Shown: one piece after another, positions 1 to 9,379 of the stretch
Position numbering within the stretch: the first letter of the stretch is position 1
Layout of the letters: each line of letters begins with the position of its first letter
Assembly: GCA_016764355.1 (NCBI GenBank)
Contig: JAESSA010000013.1
Location: forward strand, 1 to 33,634
Direction of reading: 5' to 3'
Origin: Sneathiella sp.
GTDB taxonomy: Bacteria > Pseudomonadota > Alphaproteobacteria > Sneathiellales > Sneathiellaceae
DNA length: 33,634 nt
Program-made: the position numbers and the translations under genes
The notes under the pieces: generated by a model
The model's database searches: none
What the model saw: only the letters and a program-made list of their open reading frames with translations
Told to the model about the DNA's origin: nothing

Positions 1-210
1 GCATGCATCTGCATCAATGAATATTCTAGTCACTCGTTTTCCCGAAGTTATCTTACATTTTGGCCTTTATAACAGACTGTTTGAAGCTCAGAGCTATTTA
101 TTTGTGTTTGCAAAGAGTACCATGATGAATTCTACGAACATTTTATTCAAATTTATATATGTAGCTTTTCTTAAATATAACAAAAAAAACCGTCAATTTA
201 AAAGAAGACA

Positions 211-993
211 GTGAATAGGAAATATCTCGTGCAAAAGAGAGCGTTTTTGAGAAGTTTGGGCCTGTGTATTGTTCTGACTTTAAGCATTTGCGGACTTGTT
301 ACAAATGGTTCAGCTAAAGATGCTCTTATATTTTTTGCCGTAAATTATCCCCCTTACGATATTGAAAATGATTCCTCTGGAAAAAGGGGATTTGATGTGG
401 AAGTCGTAGAAGCAGCCTTCGCGTCAGTTGGCATCAACACCGAAGTCCAATTCCGCCCCTGGAAAAGGATTATGAGCGAAGTTGAATCTGGTAAAGCAAC
501 GGGCGCCGTAACCTGCAGCGATGTTCAGGCTCGTCGCAGTTGGGTGTATCTATCAGACAAACTGAGCGTCACACGATTAGCCATTGTCGTCGGTAAATCC
601 AATGAGCCTAAAAATATCCTGACAGTTAATGATCTTAAGCAGCTAAACACCGTCGCGGTCAATGGGTATGCAAGCGAGAAAGAACTAACAAAACTTGGAA
701 TAGAACATGTAAAAACAAACACCATTGAATCAGCGTTAAAAATGGTGACATATCGCGACTCCATACATGCCTTCTATGGTGGCTGGGAAAGCACCCAATT
801 TGTCGCGTCCACAATGGGCATTCAGGAAAAGCTCACGTTCTTGCCCGATACAAGTAAAACTCCCCACCCCTTTTATGTTTGCTTTAGTCAAAAGTGGCCC
901 AATGTGAAAACGATCATTGAGCAATTCAATAAGGGCTTAAACAAAATACGGCAGGAAGGCTTATATGAAACCATTCATACTAGGTATAAATAA
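211..993 (+). CDS. transporter substrate-binding domain protein (family 3 solute-binding protein, SBP_bac_3), exported
   Basis: 260 aa ORF with GTG start, hydrophobic N-terminal signal segment, 'VNYPPYDIEN..GFDVEVVEAAF..' and 'FRPWKRIMSEVESGKATGAVTCS' typical of SBP_bac_3; no permease/ATPase genes nearby. Confidence 0.85.
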   Translation: MNRKYLVQKRAFLRSLGLCIVLTLSICGLVTNGSAKDALIFFAVNYPPYDIENDSSGKRGFDVEVVEAAFASVGINTEVQFRPWKRIMSEVESGKATGAVTCSDVQARRSWVYLSDKLSVTRLAIVVGKSNEPKNILTVNDLKQLNTVAVNGYASEKELTKLGIEHVKTNTIESALKMVTYRDSIHAFYGGWESTQFVASTMGIQEKLTFLPDTSKTPHPFYVCFSQKWPNVKTIIEQFNKGLNKIRQEGLYETIHTRYK

Positions 994-1060
994 AATCCTT
1001 TGCGTATTCCCTTAATATGCGGAACACTGAATATTATTAGCTGAAAAATAGGGGAAATAG

Positions 1061-1450
1061 ATGAAGCTTTATAAATCATCCACTTTTAACGTAATTTTTT
1101 TAATACCCATCGCAATGGCAGCGACTGGAGATGGATGCTCAACAACACCTGAGGGTATTGCCGTGGCACCTAAAGAAATCACAACATTGTTCTCTAATAA
1201 TACCATCAAAGTAGTTGATAATAACATCTTTGCCTTTACCCGCAAAGATGGATCGATGGTAGGGGAAAATATTGTAAGTGGGGGGACTGTCGGAAAGTGG
1301 TGGCTTAATGAAGATGGGGTACTCTGCGCTGATTGGCAGGATGACAAAGAAGATGCCCGTTGCGATAAGCTTATCCTCTCTGGTGACAAGACCTATGAAT
1401 GGTTTGGCACGAAGCTGCAAATTCTCAAAGGCAACACTCAAAACCTTTAA
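1061..1450 (+). CDS. small exported hypothetical protein (129 aa)
   Basis: ATG preceded by ggggaaatag, hydrophobic N-terminus followed by Cys-containing segment; 'GTVGKWWLNEDGVLCADWQDDKEDARCDKLI' resembles small secreted DUF995-like proteins. Confidence 0.6.
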   Translation: MKLYKSSTFNVIFLIPIAMAATGDGCSTTPEGIAVAPKEITTLFSNNTIKVVDNNIFAFTRKDGSMVGENIVSGGTVGKWWLNEDGVLCADWQDDKEDARCDKLILSGDKTYEWFGTKLQILKGNTQNL

Positions 1451-1480
1451 CTCAAACAACATAATAGACAGGGCACGCTG

Positions 1481-2770
1481 TTGGCGAGAATATCTGGCAT
1501 AACCGGCATCATAATCATCGGAATATTGTTCACTTTCCGAGCATCCTTTGCAGATTATAATTACCCGATAAATAACCCCCTTGCCGCGACAATTGTCGGT
1601 ACGCCCTCGACAATGAAAGGAATTCTGCCAAGTGACATTGGCGTACAGGAGAGAACCCTTCCAATTTTAGCGGAAAAGAAGGCTCCAGACGGCCTTTGGT
1701 ATAATAGAGACCTTAAATACTCAGTCGCCTTGCAGGACAACAAAGCCCCTCTCGTTTTCGTCATTGCAGGAACAGGGGCCAGTTACAGCTCACAGAAAAT
1801 GAAGGTTCTACAGAAGAATTTTTATAAAGCTGGTTATCATGTGGTCAATATCTCCTCCCCTAGCCATTCAAATTTTATAGTCTCCGCCTCGCAAGGTTCT
1901 GTGCCGGGGAATTTATGGATAGATGCCATTGATCTGCACAAAGTAATGGTGCGCATTCAGCAAACACTGATTGGACAGGCGGATATCAATGGTTACTCAG
2001 TATCTGGATATAGCCTTGGTGGAAGCCATGCGGCTTTTGTGTCCGCCTATGACAGCCAAGTAAAACATTTCAATTTTCAAAAAGTCCTACTGATTAATCC
2101 TGCTGTCAATCTTTACAATTCAACGGCCATACTTGACGGCATGTTAGACAACAGCCCCTATGGAAGCGAAGGGGGCGTGGAACGGCTATTAAGTGAAGTG
2201 TTTGAGACCATTGTAGAGAGTTTCGAGAGAGAAGATTTTACAGAATTTAGTGAAGATTTTCTCTATCTTGCTTATAAAGAAAAACGCCCGACCAACGCAG
2301 AAATGGCGGCTTTGATCGGCGTCTCTTTTCGTCTCTCGGCCAGCAACATGATTTTTACGTCGGATGTCATGAGTAAAAGCGGTTTTATTTATCCAAAAGA
2401 TGAGGAATTTGGCGTCACCACGTCCACAACGCCTTATTTAGGCAGGTTAGCAACGGTCAATTTCAAAACTTATATTTCGGATTTATTTTTCCCTCATTTC
2501 AAATCTCTATACCCAGAGATCACGTTGCAAAAACTTATTTTTGGCTCGAGCCTCAACGCTATAGAGAACCATATTCGTGGCAATCCAAAATTCTCTCTTG
2601 TGACCAATGCAGATGACATCATTCTGGCCCCTGGAGAACTTTCCTACTTGCAAAGTCTTTTTGCGGGCCGAGCCTGGATTTTCCCTAATGGGGGCCATTG
2701 TGGCAACCTTGAACATAAAGACGTGCTTGAGGCTATATCGAGCGCGCTTCGCACTACAGGTAAGAGTTAA
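1481..2770 (+). CDS. exported alpha/beta hydrolase (putative serine esterase/lipase)
   Basis: 429 aa; TTG start as given; signal-like N-terminus; GYSLGG nucleophile elbow, later 'TNADDIIL' Asp and 'NGGHCGN' His. Confidence 0.75.
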   Translation: MARISGITGIIIIGILFTFRASFADYNYPINNPLAATIVGTPSTMKGILPSDIGVQERTLPILAEKKAPDGLWYNRDLKYSVALQDNKAPLVFVIAGTGASYSSQKMKVLQKNFYKAGYHVVNISSPSHSNFIVSASQGSVPGNLWIDAIDLHKVMVRIQQTLIGQADINGYSVSGYSLGGSHAAFVSAYDSQVKHFNFQKVLLINPAVNLYNSTAILDGMLDNSPYGSEGGVERLLSEVFETIVESFEREDFTEFSEDFLYLAYKEKRPTNAEMAALIGVSFRLSASNMIFTSDVMSKSGFIYPKDEEFGVTTSTTPYLGRLATVNFKTYISDLFFPHFKSLYPEITLQKLIFGSSLNAIENHIRGNPKFSLVTNADDIILAPGELSYLQSLFAGRAWIFPNGGHCGNLEHKDVLEAISSALRTTGKS

Positions 2771-2780
2771 AGGGACCGGA

Positions 2781-3881
2781 ATGTTAATCAACAGATCACA
2801 TACTGCGCATCTCTTAAAGCGTCTCATCGTCTCTGCCTTGCTTTTTTTAGCCTTGCAATCAAATTTGCCTGCAGCCTCACTGCCCGCAGGCTACGAACGA
2901 TCTCTGGAACAAGCTGCTAAAACGATCAATCAGGACAAACAAAACCGCGCTCTTCAAGCCTCCCTCAATATGCCAGTAAACCGGAATTTCGCTTGGGAAA
3001 ATGCTGTGGTTGCAAATGTCGTTTCTCAATATTGGGAAGCTTATCCAGATCGCCGCTCCGAATTAATAACGGCTGCAAAAGGCCACTTTCCAAATTTCAC
3101 ACCGTCTCAAGATCCTTTGTTTTTGGCCTCAGCTTCTCCGTACCAATCAACGGGCCTCCACCCTTCCAGCCAGTATATACAGCCAAGCCTTCAAAAATAC
3201 AGGGGACAGCAATTTGTGAATACAGCTGATTTATTCCACCCCAAAGCGGCAACTCATAAAGCCAAATACCCTTTTGAAGGAAACGACCCGTTCGAAGGAT
3301 TTAATCGCGGAGTTTTCTATTTTAACGCCAAGTTTGACAAATACTTCTTCATCCCCATCACAGATTTATATCAATTCGTCACTCCGGATTTTGTGGAAAC
3401 AGGTATACACAATGTTTTCAATAACATTGGCGAGATAACCAGCTTTGGAAACGAAATCCTGCAACTAAAACTGGATGACGCTCTAAAAACTTTCCTCCGT
3501 TTTGGCATAAACACAACGTTGGGTCTTGGCGGATTTGTCGATGTAGCAACAGAAATGGGTCTTCCTGAAGATAAAGAGGATTTCGGTCAGACACTGGGAT
3601 ATTGGGGAGTGGGCGAAGGCCCCTATATAGTCATACCCATATTCGGGCCGTCAAACCTGAGAGATGGAACCGGGCTTATTGTTGATACGCTGGCTTTCGC
3701 TTATGTAGACCCTTTAACACTCGATAGTTATCGCAGTGATCATTTAGCCATCTATGGCATTCAAGCTGTCGATATCCGTGCCTCTATTGACTATCGTTAT
3801 CACATAAGTGGCTCCCCTTTCGAATATGAAATTGTACGGTATCTGATAAGCAAAAAGCGCACGTTGGATATCCTAAAGTAG
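2781..3881 (+). CDS. mlaA: MlaA/VacJ-family protein (phospholipid transport), N-terminally extended
   Basis: Start chosen at ATG 2781 after gggaccgga; conserved 'DPFEGFNRGVFYFNAKFDKYFFIPITDLYQFVTPDFVETGIHNVFNNIGE..FGQTLGYWGVGEGPYIVIPIFGPSNLRDGTGLIVD'. Confidence 0.88.
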   Translation: MLINRSHTAHLLKRLIVSALLFLALQSNLPAASLPAGYERSLEQAAKTINQDKQNRALQASLNMPVNRNFAWENAVVANVVSQYWEAYPDRRSELITAAKGHFPNFTPSQDPLFLASASPYQSTGLHPSSQYIQPSLQKYRGQQFVNTADLFHPKAATHKAKYPFEGNDPFEGFNRGVFYFNAKFDKYFFIPITDLYQFVTPDFVETGIHNVFNNIGEITSFGNEILQLKLDDALKTFLRFGINTTLGLGGFVDVATEMGLPEDKEDFGQTLGYWGVGEGPYIVIPIFGPSNLRDGTGLIVDTLAFAYVDPLTLDSYRSDHLAIYGIQAVDIRASIDYRYHISGSPFEYEIVRYLISKKRTLDILK

Positions 3882-4000
3882 ATGGTCTTGCATACAGGAG
3901 AATTATTTCCTGACTGGTAGAATTGAAAAAAATCACTATATTCTTTTATAGAAATATAAAAAAAATCCGAAGAGAGGAAAAACAAAGAAGGGATTTAGGT

Positions 4001-4618
4001 ATGCGTAAAACAGTTGTTCCAGACACTGCACCGGTCCGCGAAGCCGTGGGAATTTTTGATAATGTAGAGGCTTTATATGACTGCGTGGAGGAATTACAAA
4101 CGAACGGATTTGACCGCTCCGACATAACATTACTCGATCATCCCCACTTGACCAACGGCCTCAGTCGCAACTCCGTCAATGATACACATTTAGCCGAAGA
4201 CAGCCCCACAGCCATACGTGGCCCCTTCATTGATCCCCAATCATTAGGGGACGCAGAAGGCGCCCTAATTGGCATTCCGCTTTATATTTTTACGATTGTC
4301 GGTGCCGGCGTCACGGCAGCTTATGGCGGATCCATTGCCATGATCATTACCGCAGCTGCCATTTTGGGAGTAATAGGTGCATCCATCGGCGGCGCAGCGG
4401 CTTTCTGGCTCAAACGTCGGCACGATGCCTACTATACAGATCAGATCAAGCATGGGGGAATTCCTCTATGGATTCATACAAAAGATGAAGAACACGAAAA
4501 GCAAGCTGTGAAAGCCCTTGAAGCTTATAATGCGGATGATGTGCATATTCATGATTTGGAAGAACTCCCCTATGAGGTGAGAGAGGGCCGTACAACAGCT
4601 TATCATATTATCCACTGA
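4001..4618 (+). CDS. GSP17M/YflT-like domain membrane protein
   Basis: Start ATG 4001 preferred over the 3923 ORF start; 'REAVGIFDNVEALYDCVEELQTNGFDRSDITLL' and a central hydrophobic Gly/Ala-rich hairpin. Confidence 0.65.
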   Translation: MRKTVVPDTAPVREAVGIFDNVEALYDCVEELQTNGFDRSDITLLDHPHLTNGLSRNSVNDTHLAEDSPTAIRGPFIDPQSLGDAEGALIGIPLYIFTIVGAGVTAAYGGSIAMIITAAAILGVIGASIGGAAAFWLKRRHDAYYTDQIKHGGIPLWIHTKDEEHEKQAVKALEAYNADDVHIHDLEELPYEVREGRTTAYHIIH

Positions 4619-4931
4619 CAATACGCAGCGACCTTATAAGATCCAAAAGAGCCTTTAATTTTGACGTGATGCTTAACCAGCCGCGCGAAGGAGGGTATGA
4701 CTTATCCCCAAAGAGTACGCTTATAATTAAGACCCTGGAATACTACTGACAAGAATAAAGACGTTCATAATAAATCCTATTCACTAATATAAATGGCTAT
4801 TTCTTAGGAAATATTGAAAATATCATTTAATATTAGATTTTTTTGCATTACTATTACTACTGTGCTAAGAATAATGCGTCGCTTGTGTTGTTATCTAGTT
4901 CCAGTCCACGTGAAGTTGGGGGATTTAATAG

Positions 4932-5789
4932 ATGATTGTTGCACTAGTACTGATTTTTATCGCGCTTGGCTCCGTCGTCTTTCACGTTGTCAACCCTTGG
5001 TGGTGGACAGAAATCGCCTCTAATTGGGGCTATATTGACGATACAATCGTTCTCACATTCTGGATAACCGGCACCGTCTTTGTTGCTGTCATTTTATTTA
5101 TGGCATATTGCATTCTGAAATTCAGGACGGAAAAAGGCCGACGCGCCCATTACGAACCGGAAAACAAAAAGCTAGAAATTTGGCTCAGTGTTCTGACCTC
5201 TATTGGCGTCGCGGGAATGCTGGCGCCAGGCCTGATAGTTTGGCAGCAATATGTCACTGTTCCTGAAAATGCCAGTGAAATTGAAGTTATGGGCCAGCAG
5301 TGGCAATGGAATTTCAGGCTACCGGGAAAAGACGGACGTTTGGGAAAAACCGAAATCCGGTTCGTCGATGATGATAATTATTTCGGTGTTGATCCCAACG
5401 ATCCAAATGGTCAGGACGATGTTCTGATTGAAGGGGATGATCTTCACATTCGCATGGGAAAACCCATCAAATTTCTATTGCGTTCCGTCGATGTTCTTCA
5501 TGATTTTTATGTTCCGCAATTTAGGGCTAAAATGGACCTTGTTCCTGGTGTCATAACCTATTTCTGGATCACCCCTATACGGACAGGAACCTTCGATATT
5601 TTATGTGCTGAATTATGTGGCATTGGACATCATGAAATGCGGGGTTCTGTCACGGTGGAAAAGGACGCAGCTTTTCAGGAGTGGATATCAGAGCAAGAAA
5701 CCTTTGAGGAAGTTCAAGCCGCCGCCCTGCACAGAAAATTAAATAAAGAGTTAGCGCAAAATGAGTTAGAACCCCGCGCAAAAAATTAA
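4932..5789 (+). CDS. coxB: cytochrome c oxidase subunit II (CoxM-like)
   Basis: Two TM helices, 'GQQWQWNFRLPG', His in 'DVLHDFYVP', intact CuA motif 'CAELCGIGHHEM'. Confidence 0.95.
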   Translation: MIVALVLIFIALGSVVFHVVNPWWWTEIASNWGYIDDTIVLTFWITGTVFVAVILFMAYCILKFRTEKGRRAHYEPENKKLEIWLSVLTSIGVAGMLAPGLIVWQQYVTVPENASEIEVMGQQWQWNFRLPGKDGRLGKTEIRFVDDDNYFGVDPNDPNGQDDVLIEGDDLHIRMGKPIKFLLRSVDVLHDFYVPQFRAKMDLVPGVITYFWITPIRTGTFDILCAELCGIGHHEMRGSVTVEKDAAFQEWISEQETFEEVQAAALHRKLNKELAQNELEPRAKN

Positions 5790-5853
5790 GGGGTCGAAGT
5801 AGCCGTTGTTTTTCTAATTGAGAGGGAAGGCTTTCACAGCCGAAAAATAGCTT

Positions 5854-7656
5854 ATGACTGAAACCACATCTCCAGAAGACGACATTGTCCCTCCCCAGGA
5901 AGTTCCTGAAATGGATCTTTACCACCCTCATAGCTTTCTCACGCGCTGGATTTTCAGTCAGGACGCCAAAGTCATAGCCATTCAATATTCTTTGGTCGCC
6001 ATATCAATCGGTATGGTGGCCTTGGTCTTATCCTGGCTTATGCGATTGCAGCTGGGCTTTCCTGATAGTTTCGACTTCATCGATGCCGCTGATTATTACC
6101 AATTCATCACCATGCATGGCATGATTATGGTGGTCTATCTTTTAACCGCGCTGTTCCTAGGCGGATTTGGCAATTACCTGATCCCCCTGATGGTCGGCGC
6201 GCGAGACATGGTCTTTCCCTATATCAATATGCTGAGCTTCTGGATTTACCTACTTGCCGTCCTTGTCCTTGTCAGCTCCTTCTTCGTCCCTGGCGGCCCA
6301 ACGGGGGCTGGTTGGACCCTTTATCCGCCCCAAGCCATTCTGTCGGGCACGCCTGGTCAGGAGTTCGGCATCATCCTAATGCTTGCCTCCCTCATGTTAT
6401 TCATCGTCGGTTTTACCATGGGCGGTTTGAATTATGTTGTGACCATCTTACAAGCCCGCGCACGGGGCATGACCCTCATGCGTATGCCGCTGACCATTTG
6501 GGGAATTTTTATCGCGACAGTGCTCGCCCTTTTCGCTTTTCCGGCACTTTTTGTAGCCTCCCTCATGATGATGTTTGATAAAATTCTAGAGACCAGCTTC
6601 TTCATGCCGGCCATGATCGAATTTGGGGAGAAAATGAGCTATGGCGGCGGTAGTCCGATCCTGTTTCAACATTTATTCTGGTTTTTTGGTCATCCTGAAG
6701 TTTATATCGTTGCCCTTCCCGCCTTTGGCATTGTGTCAGACTTACTCTCCGTCAATGCCCGCAAGAATATCTTTGGATATCGCATGATGGTTTGGGCCAT
6801 TGTGGGCATTGGTGCCCTCGCCTTTGTCGTTTGGGCCCATCACATGTATGTCAGTGGTATGAACCCCTATTTTGGTTTCTTTTTTGCCACCACAACCTTG
6901 ATCATTGCCGTACCAACAGCTTTAAAAGTGTATAACTGGGTACTGACTCTTTGGCGGGGGAATATCCATTTGACCCTGCCCATGTTGTTCGCGCTGGCTT
7001 TTATCCTGACATTCGTCAATGGTGGTATAACCGGCTTATTCCTTGGGAATGTTATTGTGGACATCCCCCTCTCTGACACCATGTTTGTTGTGGCCCATTT
7101 TCACATGGTTATGGGAGTTGCCCCCATTATGGTAATTTTCGGTGCCATCTATCATTGGTACCCGTTACTTACCGGTCGCATGCTACATAATGGTATGGGC
7201 CAGTTCCATTTCTGGGTGACCTTCCTTGGCGCTTACGCCATCTACTTCCCCATGCATTATCTTGGGTTTATTGGTGTTCCCCGTCGGTATTTCGAATTGG
7301 GGGAGACGACCTTTATTCCAGACTCGGCCCATGACCTGAATGCGTTTATCACAGTCGCGGCCCTCGTGGTTGGCTTTGCTCAACTTGTCTTCCTTTTCAA
7401 TCTATTTTGGAGCCGTCGCAATGGCATTGTTGCAGAACGCAACCCATGGAAGGCAACCACACTGGAGTGGCAAACAGAGCATATGCCACCAACCCATGGC
7501 AATTTTGGTAAGGATCTCCCCATCGTTTATCGCTGGGCTTATGACTTTAGTGTTCCCGGCGCGGAAAGTGACTTTATCCCGCAAAATATGGCGACAAAAG
7601 ACGTTAAACTTGCAGAAGGCATGACGGTCGCTGATTTGAAGGCAGAGAAAACATGA
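5854..7656 (+). CDS. ctaD: cytochrome c oxidase subunit I (CoxN-like, A-type)
   Basis: Multi-TM; 'ITMHGMIMVV', D-channel 'GARDMVFPYINMLSFW', 'FWFFGHPEVYIVALPAFGI', 'WAHHMY', K-channel 'AVPTALKVYNW', 'VAHFHMVMG'. Confidence 0.97.
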   Translation: MTETTSPEDDIVPPQEVPEMDLYHPHSFLTRWIFSQDAKVIAIQYSLVAISIGMVALVLSWLMRLQLGFPDSFDFIDAADYYQFITMHGMIMVVYLLTALFLGGFGNYLIPLMVGARDMVFPYINMLSFWIYLLAVLVLVSSFFVPGGPTGAGWTLYPPQAILSGTPGQEFGIILMLASLMLFIVGFTMGGLNYVVTILQARARGMTLMRMPLTIWGIFIATVLALFAFPALFVASLMMMFDKILETSFFMPAMIEFGEKMSYGGGSPILFQHLFWFFGHPEVYIVALPAFGIVSDLLSVNARKNIFGYRMMVWAIVGIGALAFVVWAHHMYVSGMNPYFGFFFATTTLIIAVPTALKVYNWVLTLWRGNIHLTLPMLFALAFILTFVNGGITGLFLGNVIVDIPLSDTMFVVAHFHMVMGVAPIMVIFGAIYHWYPLLTGRMLHNGMGQFHFWVTFLGAYAIYFPMHYLGFIGVPRRYFELGETTFIPDSAHDLNAFITVAALVVGFAQLVFLFNLFWSRRNGIVAERNPWKATTLEWQTEHMPPTHGNFGKDLPIVYRWAYDFSVPGAESDFIPQNMATKDVKLAEGMTVADLKAEKT

Positions 7657-8273
7657 GTTTTTTTAGTGAAATAGCATCCAAACCGTGGACGGATGAGCAA
7701 ATTAAAGTGGATGACCAATTTAAGGGTCACACTTTCACCCTCCCCAAAGCCATGCTTGGATTGCGCGTTCTGCTCGTCGTGGTCACGATGTTTTTTACTC
7801 TCCTCGCCATTGCCTATTCCGGCCGCATGACCTTTGAAGATTGGCAGTCCCTCCCAGAACCGGGTTTACTCTGGTTTAATACTGGCTTGCTTTTGGTCAG
7901 CAGCGTTGTCTTCCGCTGGACAAAGTCAGCCACACAGCAGGGGCGAAATGGGAAAGTGAAACTCGGCTTGTTTCTAGTGGGGGCACTGGCTTTTGCCTTC
8001 CTCATCGGACAGCTCATCGTATGGCAACAACTGGCAGATCTTGGGCATTTTGCGTCCGCAAATCCAGCTAATGGGTTTTTCTACTTGATTACGGGTCTTC
8101 ACGGATTGCACCTGCTTGGCGGTCTTGTGGCTTGGGGTAGAACGACCCTTCGCGTAATGCGAGGCAAGATCGGCCAAGAGAAGCTCCTCTTGAGTGTGGA
8201 AATGTGTGCCCTATATTGGAGTTTCCTGCTTGTCGTATGGTTAGCGATGTTCCTGCTTTTACTTGTCACCTAA
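7653..8273 (+). CDS. cytochrome c oxidase subunit III family protein (CoxO-like)
   Basis: Start overlaps the ctaD stop (ATGA); 206 aa, 'FFYLITGLHGLHLLGGLVAW', 'EMCALYWSFLLVVWLAMFLLLLV'. Confidence 0.92.
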   Translation: MSFFSEIASKPWTDEQIKVDDQFKGHTFTLPKAMLGLRVLLVVVTMFFTLLAIAYSGRMTFEDWQSLPEPGLLWFNTGLLLVSSVVFRWTKSATQQGRNGKVKLGLFLVGALAFAFLIGQLIVWQQLADLGHFASANPANGFFYLITGLHGLHLLGGLVAWGRTTLRVMRGKIGQEKLLLSVEMCALYWSFLLVVWLAMFLLLLVT

Positions 8274-8286
8274 TAGGAGAAGTGAA

Positions 8287-9009
8287 ATGTCACAAACGGC
8301 GTCCCCTAAATCAGCAGAGTCTGCGGCTGATCCCGGTCGCATAGAATCTGCCATCCAGGATTGGAGTTCAGATCAGCGCGCCTTTAAGAATGTTCCTTGG
8401 GGCAAGGCGATGATGTGGCTTTTCCTGCTCAGTGACACCTTTATTTTCAGCATCTTCCTAATCTCCTACATGACAGTGCGTATGTCTACCAAAGTGGCTT
8501 GGCCCAATACAAGTCAGGTTTTTGCGCTGGAAATTGGCGGCGTACAATTCCCTCTCCTGCTTATTGCTATCATGACATTCATTCTAATCAGCAGCAGTGG
8601 CACCATGGCCATGGCCGTTAAATTTGGCTATAGCAAAAACCGGAAAATCACCGCCATTTTAATGCTCGTCACCGCCCTTTTTGGACTGTCATTTGTCGGC
8701 ATGCAAGCCTTTGAATGGACAAAATTAATTCATGAAGGCGTCCGTCCGTGGTCGAACCCTTTTGGGGCACCGCAATTTGGGTCCATCTTCTTTATGATCA
8801 CGGGTTTTCACGGGTTCCATGTCTCCATAGGGGTCATCTTCTTGTTCATTGTGGCCCGGAAAGTCTGGCGAGGAGATTATGACACCGGCAAACGAGGCTT
8901 TTTTACAAGCCGACGGGGAAATTATGAACATGTGGAAATGATGGGTCTGTACTGGCATTTCGTGGATTTGGTCTGGGTGTTTATTTTCGCATTTTTCTAT
9001 CTTTGGTGA
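8287..9009 (+). CDS. second cytochrome c oxidase subunit III family protein (CoxP-like)
   Basis: ATG 8287 after aggagaagtgaa; 'IFFMITGFHGFHVSIGVIFL', 'EHVEMMGLYWHFVDLVWVFIFAFFYLW'. Confidence 0.93.
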   Translation: MSQTASPKSAESAADPGRIESAIQDWSSDQRAFKNVPWGKAMMWLFLLSDTFIFSIFLISYMTVRMSTKVAWPNTSQVFALEIGGVQFPLLLIAIMTFILISSSGTMAMAVKFGYSKNRKITAILMLVTALFGLSFVGMQAFEWTKLIHEGVRPWSNPFGAPQFGSIFFMITGFHGFHVSIGVIFLFIVARKVWRGDYDTGKRGFFTSRRGNYEHVEMMGLYWHFVDLVWVFIFAFFYLW

Positions 9010-9021
9010 AGGGACTTTAGA

Positions 9022-9351
9022 ATGGAACAAGACCAAACGCACGGTCAGGAACACCCCATTAGTACCTATTTCTGGATTTGGGGATTGTTATTCGTCTTAA
9101 GCGCATTCTCATACATGGTGGATATTCTGGGCTTTGAAAGTTATACCCGCTGGACACTTATTCTTGTATTTATGCTATCAAAAGCGGGGCTCATTGTCGC
9201 TATCTTCATGCATATGGCGTGGGAGAAAACAGCCATTATTTACGCCATTTTGTTGCCCACGGCCTTTATATTGGTTTTTGTTAGTTTAATGATGTTAGAG
9301 GCGGACAATACACATCTTGTGCGGGAGATTTTCTTCTCAAGTCCCTTATAA
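9022..9351 (+). CDS. prokaryotic cytochrome c oxidase subunit IV family protein
   Basis: 109 aa, three hydrophobic helices, 'FMLSKAGLIVAIFMHMAWEK', last gene of the oxidase operon. Confidence 0.85.
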   Translation: MEQDQTHGQEHPISTYFWIWGLLFVLSAFSYMVDILGFESYTRWTLILVFMLSKAGLIVAIFMHMAWEKTAIIYAILLPTAFILVFVSLMMLEADNTHLVREIFFSSPL

Positions 9352-9379
9352 AAGATTTGATAGACAATCAAACAAAGCG

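Noticed and set aside
17-214. 65-aa ORF at the window start
   Set aside because: AT-rich intergenic-like sequence, no homology signature, overlaps the start of the SBP gene.
9356-9372. TTTGAT-agaca-ATCAAA hairpin after the oxidase operon
   Set aside because: Short AT-rich stem without a T tract; too weak to call a terminator.
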